A stretch of DNA of 64,000 nt from Paragonimus westermani (taxonomy: Eukaryota; Platyhelminthes; Trematoda; Plagiorchiida; Troglotrematidae), in assembly GCA_008508345.1 (NCBI GenBank), contig QNGE01002347.1, positions 29,573 to 93,572 of the forward strand. Direction: 5' to 3'. Positions 1-12,098 of the stretch are shown here, in pieces; position 1 is the stretch's first letter; each line of letters starts with the position of its first letter. A program made the translations under genes and the position numbers. Under the pieces are notes generated by a model. That model had not been told where the DNA came from. It did not search any database and worked only from the letters and a program-made list of their open reading frames with translations.

Positions 1-3000
1 AGGTGAGCGGCGGCCCGAGCCACAGTACCTTTGGTCAGGCTCATGGCTGTTTTGATGATGATGATGAGGCATCATAGATGTGCACCTACCACGGTGAGTG
101 GCCGAAGACATCCTGAAATGGCTGAAGCAAATGACGGTACACTAGCCTCAACTCATTGAACCTATGGTCCGAAATCTCACATCACCGTCGGTTAAACACC
201 TCATAACAGTGTTCACCACGCTGACCCAGTTATCTCTTTCAAGATACCGCTGCGTGATCGGAACCTACGATTACTGGCCTTTAGCGAAACAGTGCTTATC
301 TGAGCTTGCAGGCCACCGTTGCATGCATAACATAACTGTGACAGCTCAGCATGTTACCGTGATCTTAGTTGTATGACGTATGGTGTTTATGGGTTTCTGC
401 TCCCTTTCAGTCTGTACTTGTTCGGTGTATCCGATCTGCATGTTTTACACTTGTGAGCGAGGAAATCAAGGGAAATGTCGGCTTGTTACGAGAGCTTTTT
501 TTTACTGTGATCTTATCATGCTGAGCCTAAGAAGCAACACTGCCTTGCCTTAACTTGGCTTGCATGACCACTTTACATTTACCATATCGTTCGTGTAACT
601 TATCACGTCCTCCCAACTAAAAAGTGTTATCACGTTTGTCCAATCAATTTTCCGTAATTGACTTCGAATTTTCGTCCGAATGAATCCTCGACTTTAAAGC
701 AGCACTTTACTGAGAGGTGCGCGGACCAACCCTGTGGAAAAGTCTATTAGCGAATATCCTAGAATGCCCAATCATAAATGGCGATATTTGGTATTTTTGC
801 CGTGTACGCCGAAGTATTTTCGTGGTGACTGGGATCTCCAACGTCTAATTTCCTCTCACGTTTTCCCCTCATTTGTTCGCGCAGTTGCCGGTGCATATCA
901 GTATCGTGGCCACCTTGTTTGTGACATAACACAGCCACTACAACCTCAACATCATAGAATTGGGTGCAGATCATCTTACCTGTACTGGATTAAGCTCAGA
1001 ACTTCTTGGGCTACGGAGAGCTACTGTTTCCATCGCTTGTATTGTTCTGTTGTTCTGAGGTTCGTGATCGCAAATCCATGTGTCAGCGCGGCTAATTAAT
1101 CGCTGTTTGAAACGAACCTAGTCTTTTCTGTCGTTTGAACACCTTGTCCGACCGTGTAAACTCTACAGTCCACCTGAGCGGATACTGGTGGCTCGAAACA
1201 CGGTTGTTCACGATGTCACAACCCAAAAACTGATGTCATTAAAATGCGTCTGTGGTTTTCCATCTGGCAGTGTGTAGTCGAAATAGCCCTTTTTTACTTC
1301 GTGGCAATTGAAAGCACTTTCAATCAAAAGTCGCATGCAGTTAATCTATTCTGCTCGGTAAGATTGCATATATGTAGCGACATGCTTCCAGGTGACTGAT
1401 TAAAAGAACACTGGTTTAAACGTTGCTGATAACAGGTCAGAGTGCCCAGAGGCATGCGCGATCGTTCACACTGTTGAACAATATGTGTTAGCTTAGCTGT
1501 TCCAAACCTGACATGACCTGCTCACGAATCTCGCTGTCCACTCGTCATGCCTGTACTCAAATGTCCTCGTTTGCCGGCGTCGATCGTTTAAGTGACCTTC
1601 GTTGCATACCTAGACAAACCGAGCTCGTGTCCACTGCACTCGCTGTTCGTAGGTGTAAGATTTCGGGGCTCTTCAAGCGGAACTGTAGACAGTTCGCTAG
1701 TCGAGTAGCTGAGGGCTTTTAGCAGATGTTACCTGACCGATTGACAATTGAATATACTTATGTAAGTGTGTAGTGAACGGATAACAAGAACCGTGTGAAA
1801 CATTTCAACCCATTTATTATTTTAGTAGCTTAAGCAACCACACATGTCCGTGCTTGTTTAGTCTTTCATTGACGAAGCTTAAGCCGGCGTGTGGTTCATT
1901 CTGACAGCTGTCTGACACTATGCTGTCTTAGATGTTCACTGTTATCTTTCTAACAAATAGTAGTGAACATGTAAAGGACCAGGCAGGTTACTTTGCAGAC
2001 AGAACTGTCTTACGGTTAGAACCTGTTGACATTGAAACTTACTGCCCAACTCTATGGTCACAGCTGAATCGTTCGGAAGTTTAAAATTATTGTTCGATGT
2101 GAATTTACATAGGAGCCGACCTGCACTACAAGTTTCCTAATCGTTATTCCAGTCCGGTCCCACAGGTTATTAACTGCTTATTTCTAACCGAATATTGTTC
2201 GAGTGTGTTTTAGTGTTGGTTGCTGAAGTGATTGCAGCCAGCAGCTTCCCCGGATTTCTTTCGTTTATTTCATTCGCTTTTTCTTTACACCTGTACACTA
2301 TCCAATGCAACTTTTCATCGATCAACTCAGACAGGAACACACACAAGCGAAGATCTTTCTCTCATGCAACAAACTATTACCTCATGAGGAATAAACTTTG
2401 TGATCTTGAATCTAAAATGCTCTTATTTCTCATGCATTAATGAACGAAAAATTGCGTTTTCGATTTTACGTGTTACACCATTAAGTGGAAAACTTCAGGC
2501 TTATTTTAAGTATACTTACCTTTAGTTTGCATTATCTTTAACAACTGTATTCTCAGTTATCATCTCCACAGATGCACCTTGGGAGTTAAATAACCAGACA
2601 GTGCTCTTAGACGACAGAGTATACTGTAGTCCAGTTGTATCAGCTCGAGTTTTCAATTCGACCGGTGGAGCCGGTTTTGTTTCATCTCTGGCGTCATCCT
2701 CTTGTACATCCAATCTAGGCACACGCTAATACTGTTCCAGCATCACATCGACGCTCTAGCAGTCTGAATCAGGTTGGCCTATCTGCTCTATCCAACGGAG
2801 TGTATAAATGAACATATGCTGTCACTGAAACTTTTCCAGCTATCTTTTTTAATTTCACTCTCTCACGCCCTATTTTTATGAGCCTTTTTTCGGTCTCCAG
2901 AATATGCAGCACTGTTACATTAAGTCCTGCTCCTTACTACCCTGTTTCTGGTCTCTATTGTCCGTTGCTTAGGCCTAGAATGTGAGTTACTTTAAGCGCC

Positions 3001-4062
3001 CACATTCCCGCAGTAAATCAGATCAATGGATCGCTGTGGCTGGCATTCATGAAAAATTGGCGTCCGCGACGGTTTGAAGGCCAATACCTAAGCTTAACCG
3101 TCTACTCGACACTGGTTGTATTACTCTAGTTGGTCCATGTTTGTCATGTTCAACCAGGTGGCAACGGTGTTCTTAAGGTTGCTTTCTGTTCTATTCTAGA
3201 CGTGCTTCTAGTGTCAACATAGCTCGGATTTAGTCGTTCTGAGCGGGGATATCAACGTCTAGACAGACAGTCTACGTCTCTGAGTCTCATCCTGATAATA
3301 AGTGTGGGCTAACACTACGGCACCCATTGCAACCCTCCACTAATAAACTATTTTTGACTAGCATCAGTTATTGGCATTGTATATGTCGCCGTTTTGTTTA
3401 GCGTCCCGCTTCCATGGGTCAGATCTTGGCTGGATTGCGTTACTGCCATTAGTGATGTGGCTGTATCCAAGACAGTCGATCTAAATCATTGCATTGCCGC
3501 TTCGCTCCTGATTTCACAAGACAACGTCCTCACCCACCACAACGACTGACCACCAAAGAAGTGGCTGTGCCTACTCTAGGGGTCACATGCAAACCCGGCT
3601 CAGAAGATAAGCTTAACTTTCAGAATCTTACGGATCCCAATGGCTGCTTGACCGGACTCCAAAAATCAGTTCAGGTAGCAGGCCTTATGTCATGTGAAGT
3701 AGTAACTCGTGAGCGCAACAAACACCAGGTACCTAAAAGGCACTGAAATGATAGTTGTCAGTTGGGGTGAGGTATCCGTAAAAAGCTTATGTGCTCTGAG
3801 TGTCAATCGGGAAGCTTTGCTTACTAAGAAGGTTAACAATTTAAAGGTTGTTTTTGCCCTGTGGTCTACTTTTAGACTCTTCCGACTAATTTGTGGCGCT
3901 CGTACGAGGCATTTGTCTGCCAGTGAAACTGTCAACGCGACCGATGGGATATTCATCTGCATCGTTAGATCACAATTCAATAAGTAGTTCATTTTGCTGC
4001 CCGCCTCCTGCATGTTCCAGCCACACGTTTGTGCTGTCCTACCTTGGTCTGGAAACGTAGGA
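1..4062. other. Non-coding stretch, no gene recognised
   Basis: I see no conserved protein domain, RNA gene or clear mobile element here. A short TGATGA run lies near 50-68. The window opens with AG followed by GTGAGC, a good splice-donor match, but only two bases precede it, so no exon can be called. I looked for a WW1-like exon (GR-x-YYVDH) belonging to the ligase gene and found none. Confidence 0.5.
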
Positions 4063-4634
4063 CTACCTACGCGAATCGAACTGTACGGTTGTATTTCGGC
4101 TCCTAAACGACGTGAAGATGCGGTCTCTGACGACTTGCTGCTGATATTTACAGAGCAGGTGGTGAGATGTTAATCGAGTTCTTGACTTATTTGTCTTGAC
4201 TAGTTTGGTTGACCGTGGAAGTCCATGAATCAATCGATACCAGTTCCCGTATTCAACAAAGAATCCAGGAAATGTTACGAAAATCAGAGGAATTGGTTTA
4301 AATCCAGCTGTGGCTATGGCTCTAACGTCCATTCTACTTTATAGACTCTACAGAATGATAAGCCGGCACCACGGAAACGAACAGAGTTACATCCTATGTA
4401 GTGCATGTAGGTGAAATTTTCACGTGTAGCCAACTTCTCTACCTTTTCCGGTTTAAGATGTTCCAATGTCAAGGTAAGATACCCCAAGAAGTTTACCAGG
4501 GTTCCAACGTCGAGCAGGGTCTCACGGCTAATATGCATACGGGTAGGCTGAAAAACATAGATTGGTTGGCTCGTACAGAGTGAGAGAACACGAACCCGCC
4601 GGATGCAGAGAGTGAAGGAAATTACCTGAAACAC
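4063..4634 (-). pseudogene. Possible decayed gypsy-type RT remnant (weak)
   Basis: Two overlapping minus-strand reading frames contain a V-x-FLGY followed by LKPEKV, and then a TFPGFF-x-EYGNWYRLIHG segment. These resemble the RT thumb and connection region of gypsy elements (FLG plus YYRRFI). The frames do not join and no catalytic motif is visible. It could be coincidence. Confidence 0.25.
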
Positions 4635-4639
4635 CAGTT

Positions 4640-4890
4640 GCCCTTTTCTCGATTATCCAGAAACATTCGACTCAGTGGATTGGCGTGCACTTTTGAAATC
4701 GTTGATGTACAGGAGTGCACCGGATACTTCTGCTGACACTCTTTACGTGTTGTACTCACAATTCTGCCCAAGCTAGAGCTTGCGTGGAGTTGTCTAACAG
4801 ATCCGGCTTCGAGTACAACACTCATCAAAGCTGTCAACGTTTTTCATCTGTTCGTATGTGTAACGGTCCGAGGCTGTCTGTGGCACTCAC
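4640..4890 (+). pseudogene. LINE reverse transcriptase fragment
   Basis: From about 4649 the + strand reads LDYPETFDSVDWRALLKS, a good match to RT motif A of non-LTR retrotransposons (fDFekAFDSVdr), with the catalytic Asp present. A segment resembling the following LYSQ region comes next and the frame ends at a TAG near 4772. A second frame from about 4760 has a weak resemblance to the next RT block. No YADD motif or endonuclease is nearby, so this is a short dead fragment. The LINE clade cannot be decided from this length. Confidence 0.5.
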
Positions 4891-5910
4891 GCAGTGTTGA
4901 ACTCTAACTCTGTGGTAAGCTGACTGGTCATGACAATGTCCACGGTATAGTGTTGCTGTTCGAAAATCTCGAAACCGCTCAGAGGACGTTAAACAATCTC
5001 ATGCTTGTTGTGCGTTTTTCAGTTTCGACCTGGCAAGTGTTCCTGTAATGCTGCGGTACTTACGTATAGATTATGTTAAATAATGGGTCCATGTAGGTTT
5101 TTGATCGGTTCTTATGTTCAGGAAGTTGAATTAGCAATGGTGGAGATAAAGGGGGTGAAACAAAAACTGGTATATATAAGGCTAGAGCGAACTTCATGGA
5201 TCCGAGCTATTTTTAATAACAAAAAGCATCTTTCTGAGGCGTAAGGGGTGCGTACAGAAGAGCAGCGTTATTATGCGGTCGTGAAACTACCTTTCGGATG
5301 TCGGCGTTCCGTCACACGCACCGGGTGACGTCAGCAGGCAAGTGACGATGAGATAACAAAGTGGGTGACTTGTGACTTTCACTCGAGTTCATTCTAGTAC
5401 TCTTTATGGATGCATCGGTTAAGATGATTGGGACATGTACAAAATATACTAACCCACCGCCTTCTGCATTGAACGCTCATCGTCGATGCCGTGGATGATT
5501 GGCTCAGGGATCGTGGTGAACAAATGATGACTTGATATGGAAAACTGAAGACGGCTACCACGGAAGGTCGTGTTCGTCTCCCGGCCAGGTTCTTCGTACA
5601 TCACGGGATCGGTGGCTGGAGACGTTGAGGGATATGACAGTCACTTAGTTTAACTGGCTCGCTGGTCGATTGACTCGTCTGTGGAATGAGTGGAATTAAC
5701 GAATAGATGTGGTGAAATTTACAAGGTATCTTTCTCACAGGTGCCGTCGTACTCTTACAACTCAGATGCCTTTTTGCATGGTTTAGACACCGTATTGTGG
5801 AGTGTTTGAGATCAAACAAAAAGTCGTTGTTTATTACCCCCCCCCAATCCACTACTTCCTGTTCTGTTTAGAAACTGTAGTTTATTTTGGTCGAAAATAC
5901 CCATTGAAAT
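4891..5910. other. Non-coding stretch with a C homopolymer
   Basis: No coding or RNA signal recognised. A run of nine C residues lies at 5837-5845, just outside the Penelope-like element. Confidence 0.4.
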
Positions 5911-6142
5911 CATGAGAACGACAGAGTAGCGAACAAGACTTGTTTTCCGTGTTTGATCATCAGGCTAATTACAACACAATAAATATGAAAACAGTGACTA
6001 ATGTGAGTCAGATAAACGGTCAATATAGGTTAAGGACAACATGTTTGTTATCAGTTATGTGATCACTCTTCCAAATCATGGGCTTGATTGATTGTGTGCC
6101 AGGGGAGGTTAAGTGTCCGCACGAACCTCTTCTGAGCGCAGA
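5911..6142 (+). repeat. PLE-1 left inverted arm
   Basis: About 232 bp, nearly identical to the reverse complement of 6648-6879. Similarity begins at CATGAGAACGAC and ends around GAGCGCAG, where the two diverge. The arm covers the 3' end of the endonuclease frame (stop near 6063) and its 3' untranslated region. Confidence 0.85.
5927..5967 (-). ncRNA. Hammerhead-ribozyme-like motif in PLE-1 left arm
   Basis: On the minus strand, in order: TAGC (helix I), CTGATGA, a 9-nt segment, GAA, AACAA-GTC-TTGTT (a 5-bp helix III with a 3-nt loop), C as position 17, then GCTA closing helix I. Helices I and III pair perfectly and the core nucleotides fit a type I hammerhead. Helix II (TCAAACACG) barely pairs, which is the main doubt. 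Hammerhead motifs are known from Penelope-like elements. The motif lies about 95 nt beyond the endonuclease stop codon, on the element's sense strand. Confidence 0.5.
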
Positions 6143-6638
6143 GGTCAGGGTTACGGAATCGGATGCTGATGGCTTCGGCAACGGTCCACATTCGAAATCT
6201 CACCACTTTTGATCGATTCCTTGGCACTCGGTAGACAATCCGAAAAGCATCTTTCTTACTGACAGAATGATTGGAGTCGGTCAAGTGAGCAACAATCGCG
6301 CTTGAAACCGTTTTAGTCACACCACTGTTCAACCACGCAGGATGGTGTTCACGCACTCTGTCCGACAATCGCCTTGTAGTACGACCAATATATGATGCTC
6401 GACACGAGCAAACAAATGAGTACACACAAAAATTGGTTGTAAAACATGGAAGTTTGTCTTTGAGTTGTGACATGATAATGGGTGTTGAACGGAAACTGAT
6501 ACACAATTGAGCGGCAAGGTAGGTTGTTTCGACTGACTTTCTTAGCTTTCTGGAGATAATTTCGGCCATAGGATCCCCCTTGAAAGGAAGACTAATAAAC
6601 ACTAGTTTCTTATTCACAGAGAGTGCCTTAAGTTTCAA
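6063..6638 (-). CDS. GIY-YIG endonuclease domain of Penelope-like element
   Basis: 191 residues on the minus strand. Penelope-like elements carry a C-terminal GIY-YIG nuclease that nicks the target DNA for reverse transcription. Visible hallmarks are VYSFVCSC at about 72-79, YIGR at 83-86, DRVREH at 93-98 and AEAI around 154-157, supplying the paired tyrosines, the Arg and the Glu of the fold, plus the Cys-x-Cys linked to the zinc-finger insertion of this family. An N-terminal LPFKGD segment is the linker that usually joins RT to endonuclease. There is no RT upstream; the frame begins just inside the right inverted arm, so this is a 5'-truncated copy and is not expected to be active alone. 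A second, older copy with the same domain is at 25413-25880. Confidence 0.8.
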   Translation of the reverse strand: MKLKALSVNKKLVFISLPFKGDPMAEIISRKLRKSVETTYLAAQLCISFRSTPIIMSQLKDKLPCFTTNFCVYSFVCSCRASYIGRTTRRLSDRVREHHPAWLNSGVTKTVSSAIVAHLTDSNHSVSKKDAFRIVYRVPRNRSKVVRFRMWTVAEAISIRFRNPDLCAQKRFVRTLNLPWHTINQAHDLEE

Positions 6639-6647
6639 CTCGACCGC

Positions 6648-6879
6648 CTGCGCTCAGAAGAAGTTCGTGCGGACACTTAACCTCCCCTGGCACACAATCA
6701 ATCAAGCCCATGATTTGGAAGAGTGATCACATAACTGATAACAAACATGTTGTCCTTAACCTATATTGACCGTTTATCTGACTCACATTAGTCACTGTTT
6801 TCATATTTATTGTGTTGTAATTAGCCTGATGATCAAACACGGAAAACAAGTCTTGTTCGCTACTCAGTCGTTCTCATGA
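6648..6879 (-). repeat. PLE-1 right inverted arm
   Basis: Reverse complement of the left arm with only a few mismatches (for example, GAACTTCTTCTG here versus GAACCTCTTCTG in the left arm). The spacer between the arms is about 505 bp and carries most of the endonuclease frame. Confidence 0.85.
6822..6862 (+). ncRNA. Hammerhead-ribozyme-like motif in PLE-1 right arm
   Basis: Same 41-nt motif as in the left arm, here on the + strand: TAGC, CTGATGA, weak helix II, GAA, AACAA-GTC-TTGTT, C, GCTA. Because the arm is inverted, this copy is antisense to the endonuclease frame but in the same sense as the host ligase gene. Confidence 0.45.
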
Positions 6880-9800
6880 CTGTAGTTTATCTCCTTTTTT
6901 CTCATGGATGTGTGACAGTCTAGCATCGATGTCAGTCTATTGAGGAAGATTATGATATCTTACGTGCACTCATTCGTCGATATTCTTTTGTATTTTTTTT
7001 CACGTGAATGGCAACCTCACTAGAGATTATTTTCAGAAGCCCTCTTGAACATGGCTCACTTGCATTGAACATCTTGTCTCGGTAGAATTCAGCATCTCCA
7101 CCCATGTTAGTAAAATATGATGAACGTTCCTTTTTGTGCACATTCAACATGCAACGTAACCTTTTCAGATTTTTAAATATCGATAACATTTGAACTCTTC
7201 ACGTTGGTATTTCTTTCGAACATTCCGGTTAGTCTGAAAGAAAAACAGGAATAATGGGCCGAAAATAGAGGTGGACTTCTAAGTTTGGGACAATACATTA
7301 CTCAAATGAAATGGTAACTAGGTGCATTTTCGATTTCTTGAGTTACATTGATCGTGTTTAAAGATGGAACCTTTGAAACACTTTTTGGTTTGTAGCTGAT
7401 ATTAGTGAACTTGCAAATTGGGATTACGCGATTCAAAAGACGTGTTCCTCTGTTGTGTGACAACTTGGTACGGAAAGGAAACCTGGACTTGCCCGCTTTC
7501 TTTTACTGACCATACGTGACTGACTGCTAGCTAACGTCTTTGCTAACACGACAAATATGAATAAATCACGTTGTTCTTGATCCTTCCGCATTGAGTTGAA
7601 TTGTCATCAGCTGTAATCACAATAGGGCAACGTTTACTGGACGAATTTGCCGTTGTCTGTTTCTTCCGTTTGAGATCGTTTATTTTAGGATTGTCCCAGC
7701 GGTCCCTAACCTGGCAGCCGTCATCGCCATTCTAACTGTTATTCACACCACTTCATCGCCACTTTTGCCACTCCTTTCAGCGTTTACCGTTCTCGTTAAT
7801 CATTAATTGAGTCCTTAATCGCCATCCCCTTACGGACAGTCAACCTAACTTTTTTGTGAAACTGCTTGCTAAACCGCTCGTGCGACCTACTTCACACTGG
7901 CAACAATGGCAAAACATCACATATCCGTTCATGTTTTCAACCTGAATAGGCCAATTTTCCGAGCCCTTTGGAATAAACATTGTTTACTCTGTCTTTGTTC
8001 AATAACTCACTTTTCTGACGCCATCAGTGATAAAGGTGTGCAAAGTGATTACACGCCGTCGCCATTTTTGCAGGCACCTCATCAGCAATGTCGCAAGTCG
8101 GCGTTCACCGGTTAAAGAATCGACTAACACGCTCCGATAAATGACGCAGGTGTCAACAAGAGTAGAACGGAAAACAAGTCTGTCCTGTAGTTGTACATAA
8201 ACATGGCTGACACTGAATACTACCATTGTGCAGATAACATGTTTACACGTGAAAACGCTAAATGTCGGAATTATTGACGTTTCCATACATCACGATATGA
8301 TGTGGATACCACGTTTCCTTTGTACCCTGGATGTGGAAATTGAATGGGAAAATACTTTAACTTCCGTGACCATTTAATTTGAGCATAGTTTTGTTCAAGC
8401 AACTCTGTGACTTTGCCGGCTACCTCGTCAAAACTAGTTGTGCCATTAGGGACGAAAGTAACACACCTGGTATTTGAACATAAGTAACATCTGCTTCGAC
8501 CCCATTGTGCTGATTTACATCTGTTAGCTTATACCATGTTGTGTTTACTCTTGAAGTCCGTCTCCAGGATCGACTCATGTTCGTTTGTTTTCTCTTGTAT
8601 GTCAAATGTCAAAATACCGTGATCTTGGTGCTTTCACTGCTGATCGTTAAGGCTTCATCACTTCGTTCATGGGAACTCAGTCTGACCGATCGTGAAATAA
8701 CGATAACCTACCACCCCAATTCTTTACTCGGGGTGGTTTGTGCCTATCACTGACCACTGCCACAACAACACTGGGCATCGTAGCCACGTTTATTTGACCT
8801 TGAGGTACCAAACGTCTCAAGTGATACGTTTTTGTTTGACACCACTTGTAACTGTCTTGTTCAGACTGGACAGACCTTGACCCGACACTAAGTGTACATC
8901 GAAAAGTACGTTTTTTCGGGCAAAACCTGCCGAACAAACCGACTGCCTGCAAAGAAGTGTGACTAGCCTGTGCTTGGGTTACTTGTCATGTTCTAGTGTG
9001 AGACGAACTGCACTGTTTATATCTGTCCGACCTGGAGTGTCTTTTGTAGAGCACACCCCCTGTTGCCTCATATGCTTCCAAAGTTGAAGATCTTCGGCTA
9101 TTTCAGCTTCCGATTGAAGTGGTTTCCAAACGGTTGAATCCGACTGATCGAGAAAAGCAGTACACTCAGTATTTAAAACCATGCAACATGGTACCCAAAT
9201 GCGTTTATCTTGAAATATTAACCTTAACGTAAATGTTTCAAAAATCTTTTCTCTTTTGTATATCGATGCTATCAACGAACCGCATCTATTTATCCGCGCA
9301 GTTCAATGTGGATACTTGAAATTACAAAACAAGAGAATTTCTGTTGACATTCAGGTCTTGGCTGTTTGGTAGAATTCTAAATTATTCCATTCTCTCCCAC
9401 TAGATTCTTGGTAGTCTGATTAGCAATACATGTAATGAATTTACGCATGATAGTCAACACAGCTGATAACCTGCAATGCATAACAAAGTGTACCATTCTG
9501 CAAACCAATAACTTGCGCCTATCCGTTCTTGTTAAAGTTCTTCGTTAAAGATGTCATTAAATGTGTGAATAAACCTGTCACTGTCCACACCGTGTTTTTG
9601 AACATGAACTACTTGGCAACTTGCTAGTACTTTATGATAAACAAACCCAGACGTTTGTTTATTTACGGTCAATTCATCTCTTCTGCTAAAGGAAGAGCAA
9701 TAAACCATTTCGCGTCTCGTAGATGGCAATCACCTGAATACTAATCACTCCACCGCAGAAGCCCATCGACCGCCAGTACAACGAAGTACGGTCCGCTATT

Positions 9801-10423
9801 CTTATAGCGAATTCACGCCTTCATTTTGGATGTTGCTCATTTTTTGTATTCTTTTCACACTTCGTTGAATTAATCCAAGAACCCCATCTCTTTCCTGATG
9901 CAGCTCTCGATTAAAATTGAGCACTCAATACCACTGTGTGTCTTGTATTTTGACACCAGCGCATACATTATCATCATTTTATTTCAAAGCCACCTTGTTC
10001 TACCTCCACGATTCTCTCATGAGGCACTTCCATAAGTCTTCACTCGCTCGACGGTAGTTCTGTTTACGTCACGGATTTCCCAAAATTAGGGAACTGATTA
10101 TTCTTCCCTGCGTTGTTTCATTCTTTCCTCTCTCTGCACACTGACGCAGTTTCTGAATTCCTCTCCTAAATTTTGGGTTTTAATAGTAAGAAGACGCGGT
10201 AACATTCTCAAATGCGTGTGACAAAAAGTGTTATCGAATTCATCAAAATTCATGGGTCGGAAGCTTTTGCTCCGTTTCCTCTTAAGCTGCTCTAGCTTAG
10301 TCTCACACTATGGTTCAAAACAAGGTGGAAAACGTGAAATATGCAGACCTGTCATGATTAGTTTGAATCGATAGTTGGATCCAAAATATGACTCATTGCG
10401 CATTCTCTGCTCATTTTTCTGTC
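6880..10423. other. Non-coding stretch, no gene recognised
   Basis: No domain, repeat unit or RNA gene could be supported. A 98-residue minus-strand open frame at 8979-9275 and other short open frames lack recognisable motifs. Confidence 0.4.
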
Positions 10424-10900
10424 TTAATTTGATTGATCTGTTGAAAAGTGTTGACCAGAGAACGCAAACATTTTGGAATTCCGATTACACAACACTACTT
10501 GTAACGAGTTGGCGAGGTCAACAACGTGACCTGTTTCCATGATGTGCTTTGCAATGGATGAGGTCGGATTTCGTTTCAATCGCTCCGTTGTCATTTCCTG
10601 TTGCGTCATCGGGTTCACCAACCACTTAGGCGTATGTTCAGCCATTCTTTGACATTGGCTCCGATATAGACGCCACCTCAACTGCAAGTGAACTGGTGGA
10701 TTTCATGTGACACAAGACTTTTCTGTAGGTCACGATTATGGATAACCTGAGTGACAATGTTAGTTGTGTGTAGCGGCTGCAATTCAGCTGCAGGGTTTGT
10801 ACGAGTTAGAGCGAACTGTAATTTTTGACTTACTTCGATTGTGATATGGTTACCTTTAAAAGGTAGGTTCAAAAAGACTTACTTCTCAGGGACCGTACTC
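10424..10900 (-). pseudogene. Decayed Penelope-like endonuclease (PLE-3)
   Basis: Two minus-strand frames together resemble the linker and GIY-YIG domain of a Penelope-like element. The upstream piece (10678-10872) has LPFKGNHITIEVSQKLQFAL and ends HEIHQFTCS. The downstream piece (10424-10687) has AEHTPKWL, then SSIAKHIMETGHVVDLANS, the usual H/TGH end of the domain. The VYIG tyrosines lie in a third frame near 10660-10672, so at least one frameshift separates the parts. The sequence differs clearly from PLE-1 and PLE-2, indicating another subfamily. Confidence 0.65.
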
Positions 10901-12098
10901 ACGACAGTCTTGATCGTCATTTTCTGGCCGCGAATATCGATGAACTTCTCAATATATATACTTTGTCAGAAACACTTTCTTTGATCTCTTCTGTTCTTGC
11001 AAGCAGTCATCGGTGCAGATCGCCAGGGCCCTGTGAAACAGGGTTTACACCAGAGCTTCATTTATAAGTACTAGACGCAAAGGAAGTAAACTGTAAACAC
11101 TGACTGCTCCAAGTGGCTTTGCGGTTCACTGAACGTTGTATTGAACCATCCTGCCGTCTAGAAAATCTAGTTATTTGTTTCCTATTCATGAGGAACGGGA
11201 AGATTAGGGTGAATGGAATTTATAAGGTTCAAGAGTGAATCAAAATGAATATTAGTGATAAAAATCAAAACGTCATTTGCATATCGTTCATAGAGGCTGG
11301 CTCAAGCTTCGGTAGTCCTTCGAAGCCGTAAGATCAGCTACAACCGCATGCATGTACAAGCATTTCAGGTCAGTGAATAGAAGAGAAATAGTTTAAAGCT
11401 TTGTTTATACTGGTCTTTCCACATATACCCGTACCTTAAGGACACGTTGTTCTTCAGGCAAGAAGGAGAGGAGTTGCACCGTTCTCTGTGAAGTCAGCGA
11501 TGCAGCTGGGCCGTGCCTAGAACAACTAATCACGTATTACTTATTACGGACAAAATCAGTTAGTTCTGCTCTACAAATTGAGGTGATTTCCACTACGTCT
11601 ATATAGTAATTCTATAATGCACACTCAAAGTAAGCTGCTTAGAACTTGAAGGGGTTTTCTTCAATTCGCGTTCCTCCCACTAGAAGACGTATCACAGCCA
11701 GACTGCGAATGTTTTCCCTGAAGCTTATCTCACCCAAACCCTAGAGGTACGTCGTGTATATGAAGCCATATCTGTTCAAAATGCCACAGCCTTTATTTAA
11801 TGCCTGACGGAAGATCTCTATTTGTTTCCTGTGTATACCCTTAAATCTGAGCCAACTTTATAGGTGATTATTTCACATTTTAATCCTCAGAAAGGTACTA
11901 GTGCTGCTGAGCTTTCTTTCTGAGTGCATGCACACCTCAACAAGAGGTTGTTACACTTTCGAATGACTAATCAATTTATTGATTTTAATTGTTCTGTTTG
12001 CATACATGAACCAGTACACCTCTTCTATTATCGTGAATTCATGTATGTTCACGACACGTTAACTGTTCGACTGTTCCGTTTCCATTTTTTGTCACCAG
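10901..12098. other. Non-coding, probably intron 5' of the first placed ligase exon
   Basis: The first placed exon starts in the middle of a codon, so it must have an upstream exon. No exon encoding WW1 is visible here. The stretch ends in a T-rich tract and GTCACCAG, the 3' splice site at 12097-12098. Confidence 0.5.

Larger units (their letters stand above)
5911..6879 (-). mobile_element. Penelope-like element PLE-1, truncated, with inverted arms
   Basis: This minus-strand fragment consists of a GIY-YIG endonuclease reading frame flanked by two nearly identical arms in inverted orientation (5911-6142 and 6648-6879). Penelope-like elements are known to insert with terminal duplications in direct or inverted orientation and to be 5' truncated. 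The reverse transcriptase part is absent. Very few mismatches between the arms suggest a fairly recent insertion or arm homogenisation. Each arm holds a hammerhead-like motif. Confidence 0.8.

Noticed and set aside
1..8. AG followed by GTGAGC at the very start of the window, as the end of an upstream ligase exon
   Set aside because: Only two exon bases would be inside the window. The expected preceding codon would be Gly (GG), whereas AG would give Ser before the WW tryptophan. It cannot be tested here.
734..1099. 121-residue + strand open frame
   Set aside because: No motif; it does not match the C2 domain expected upstream of the WW region, and its composition looks random.
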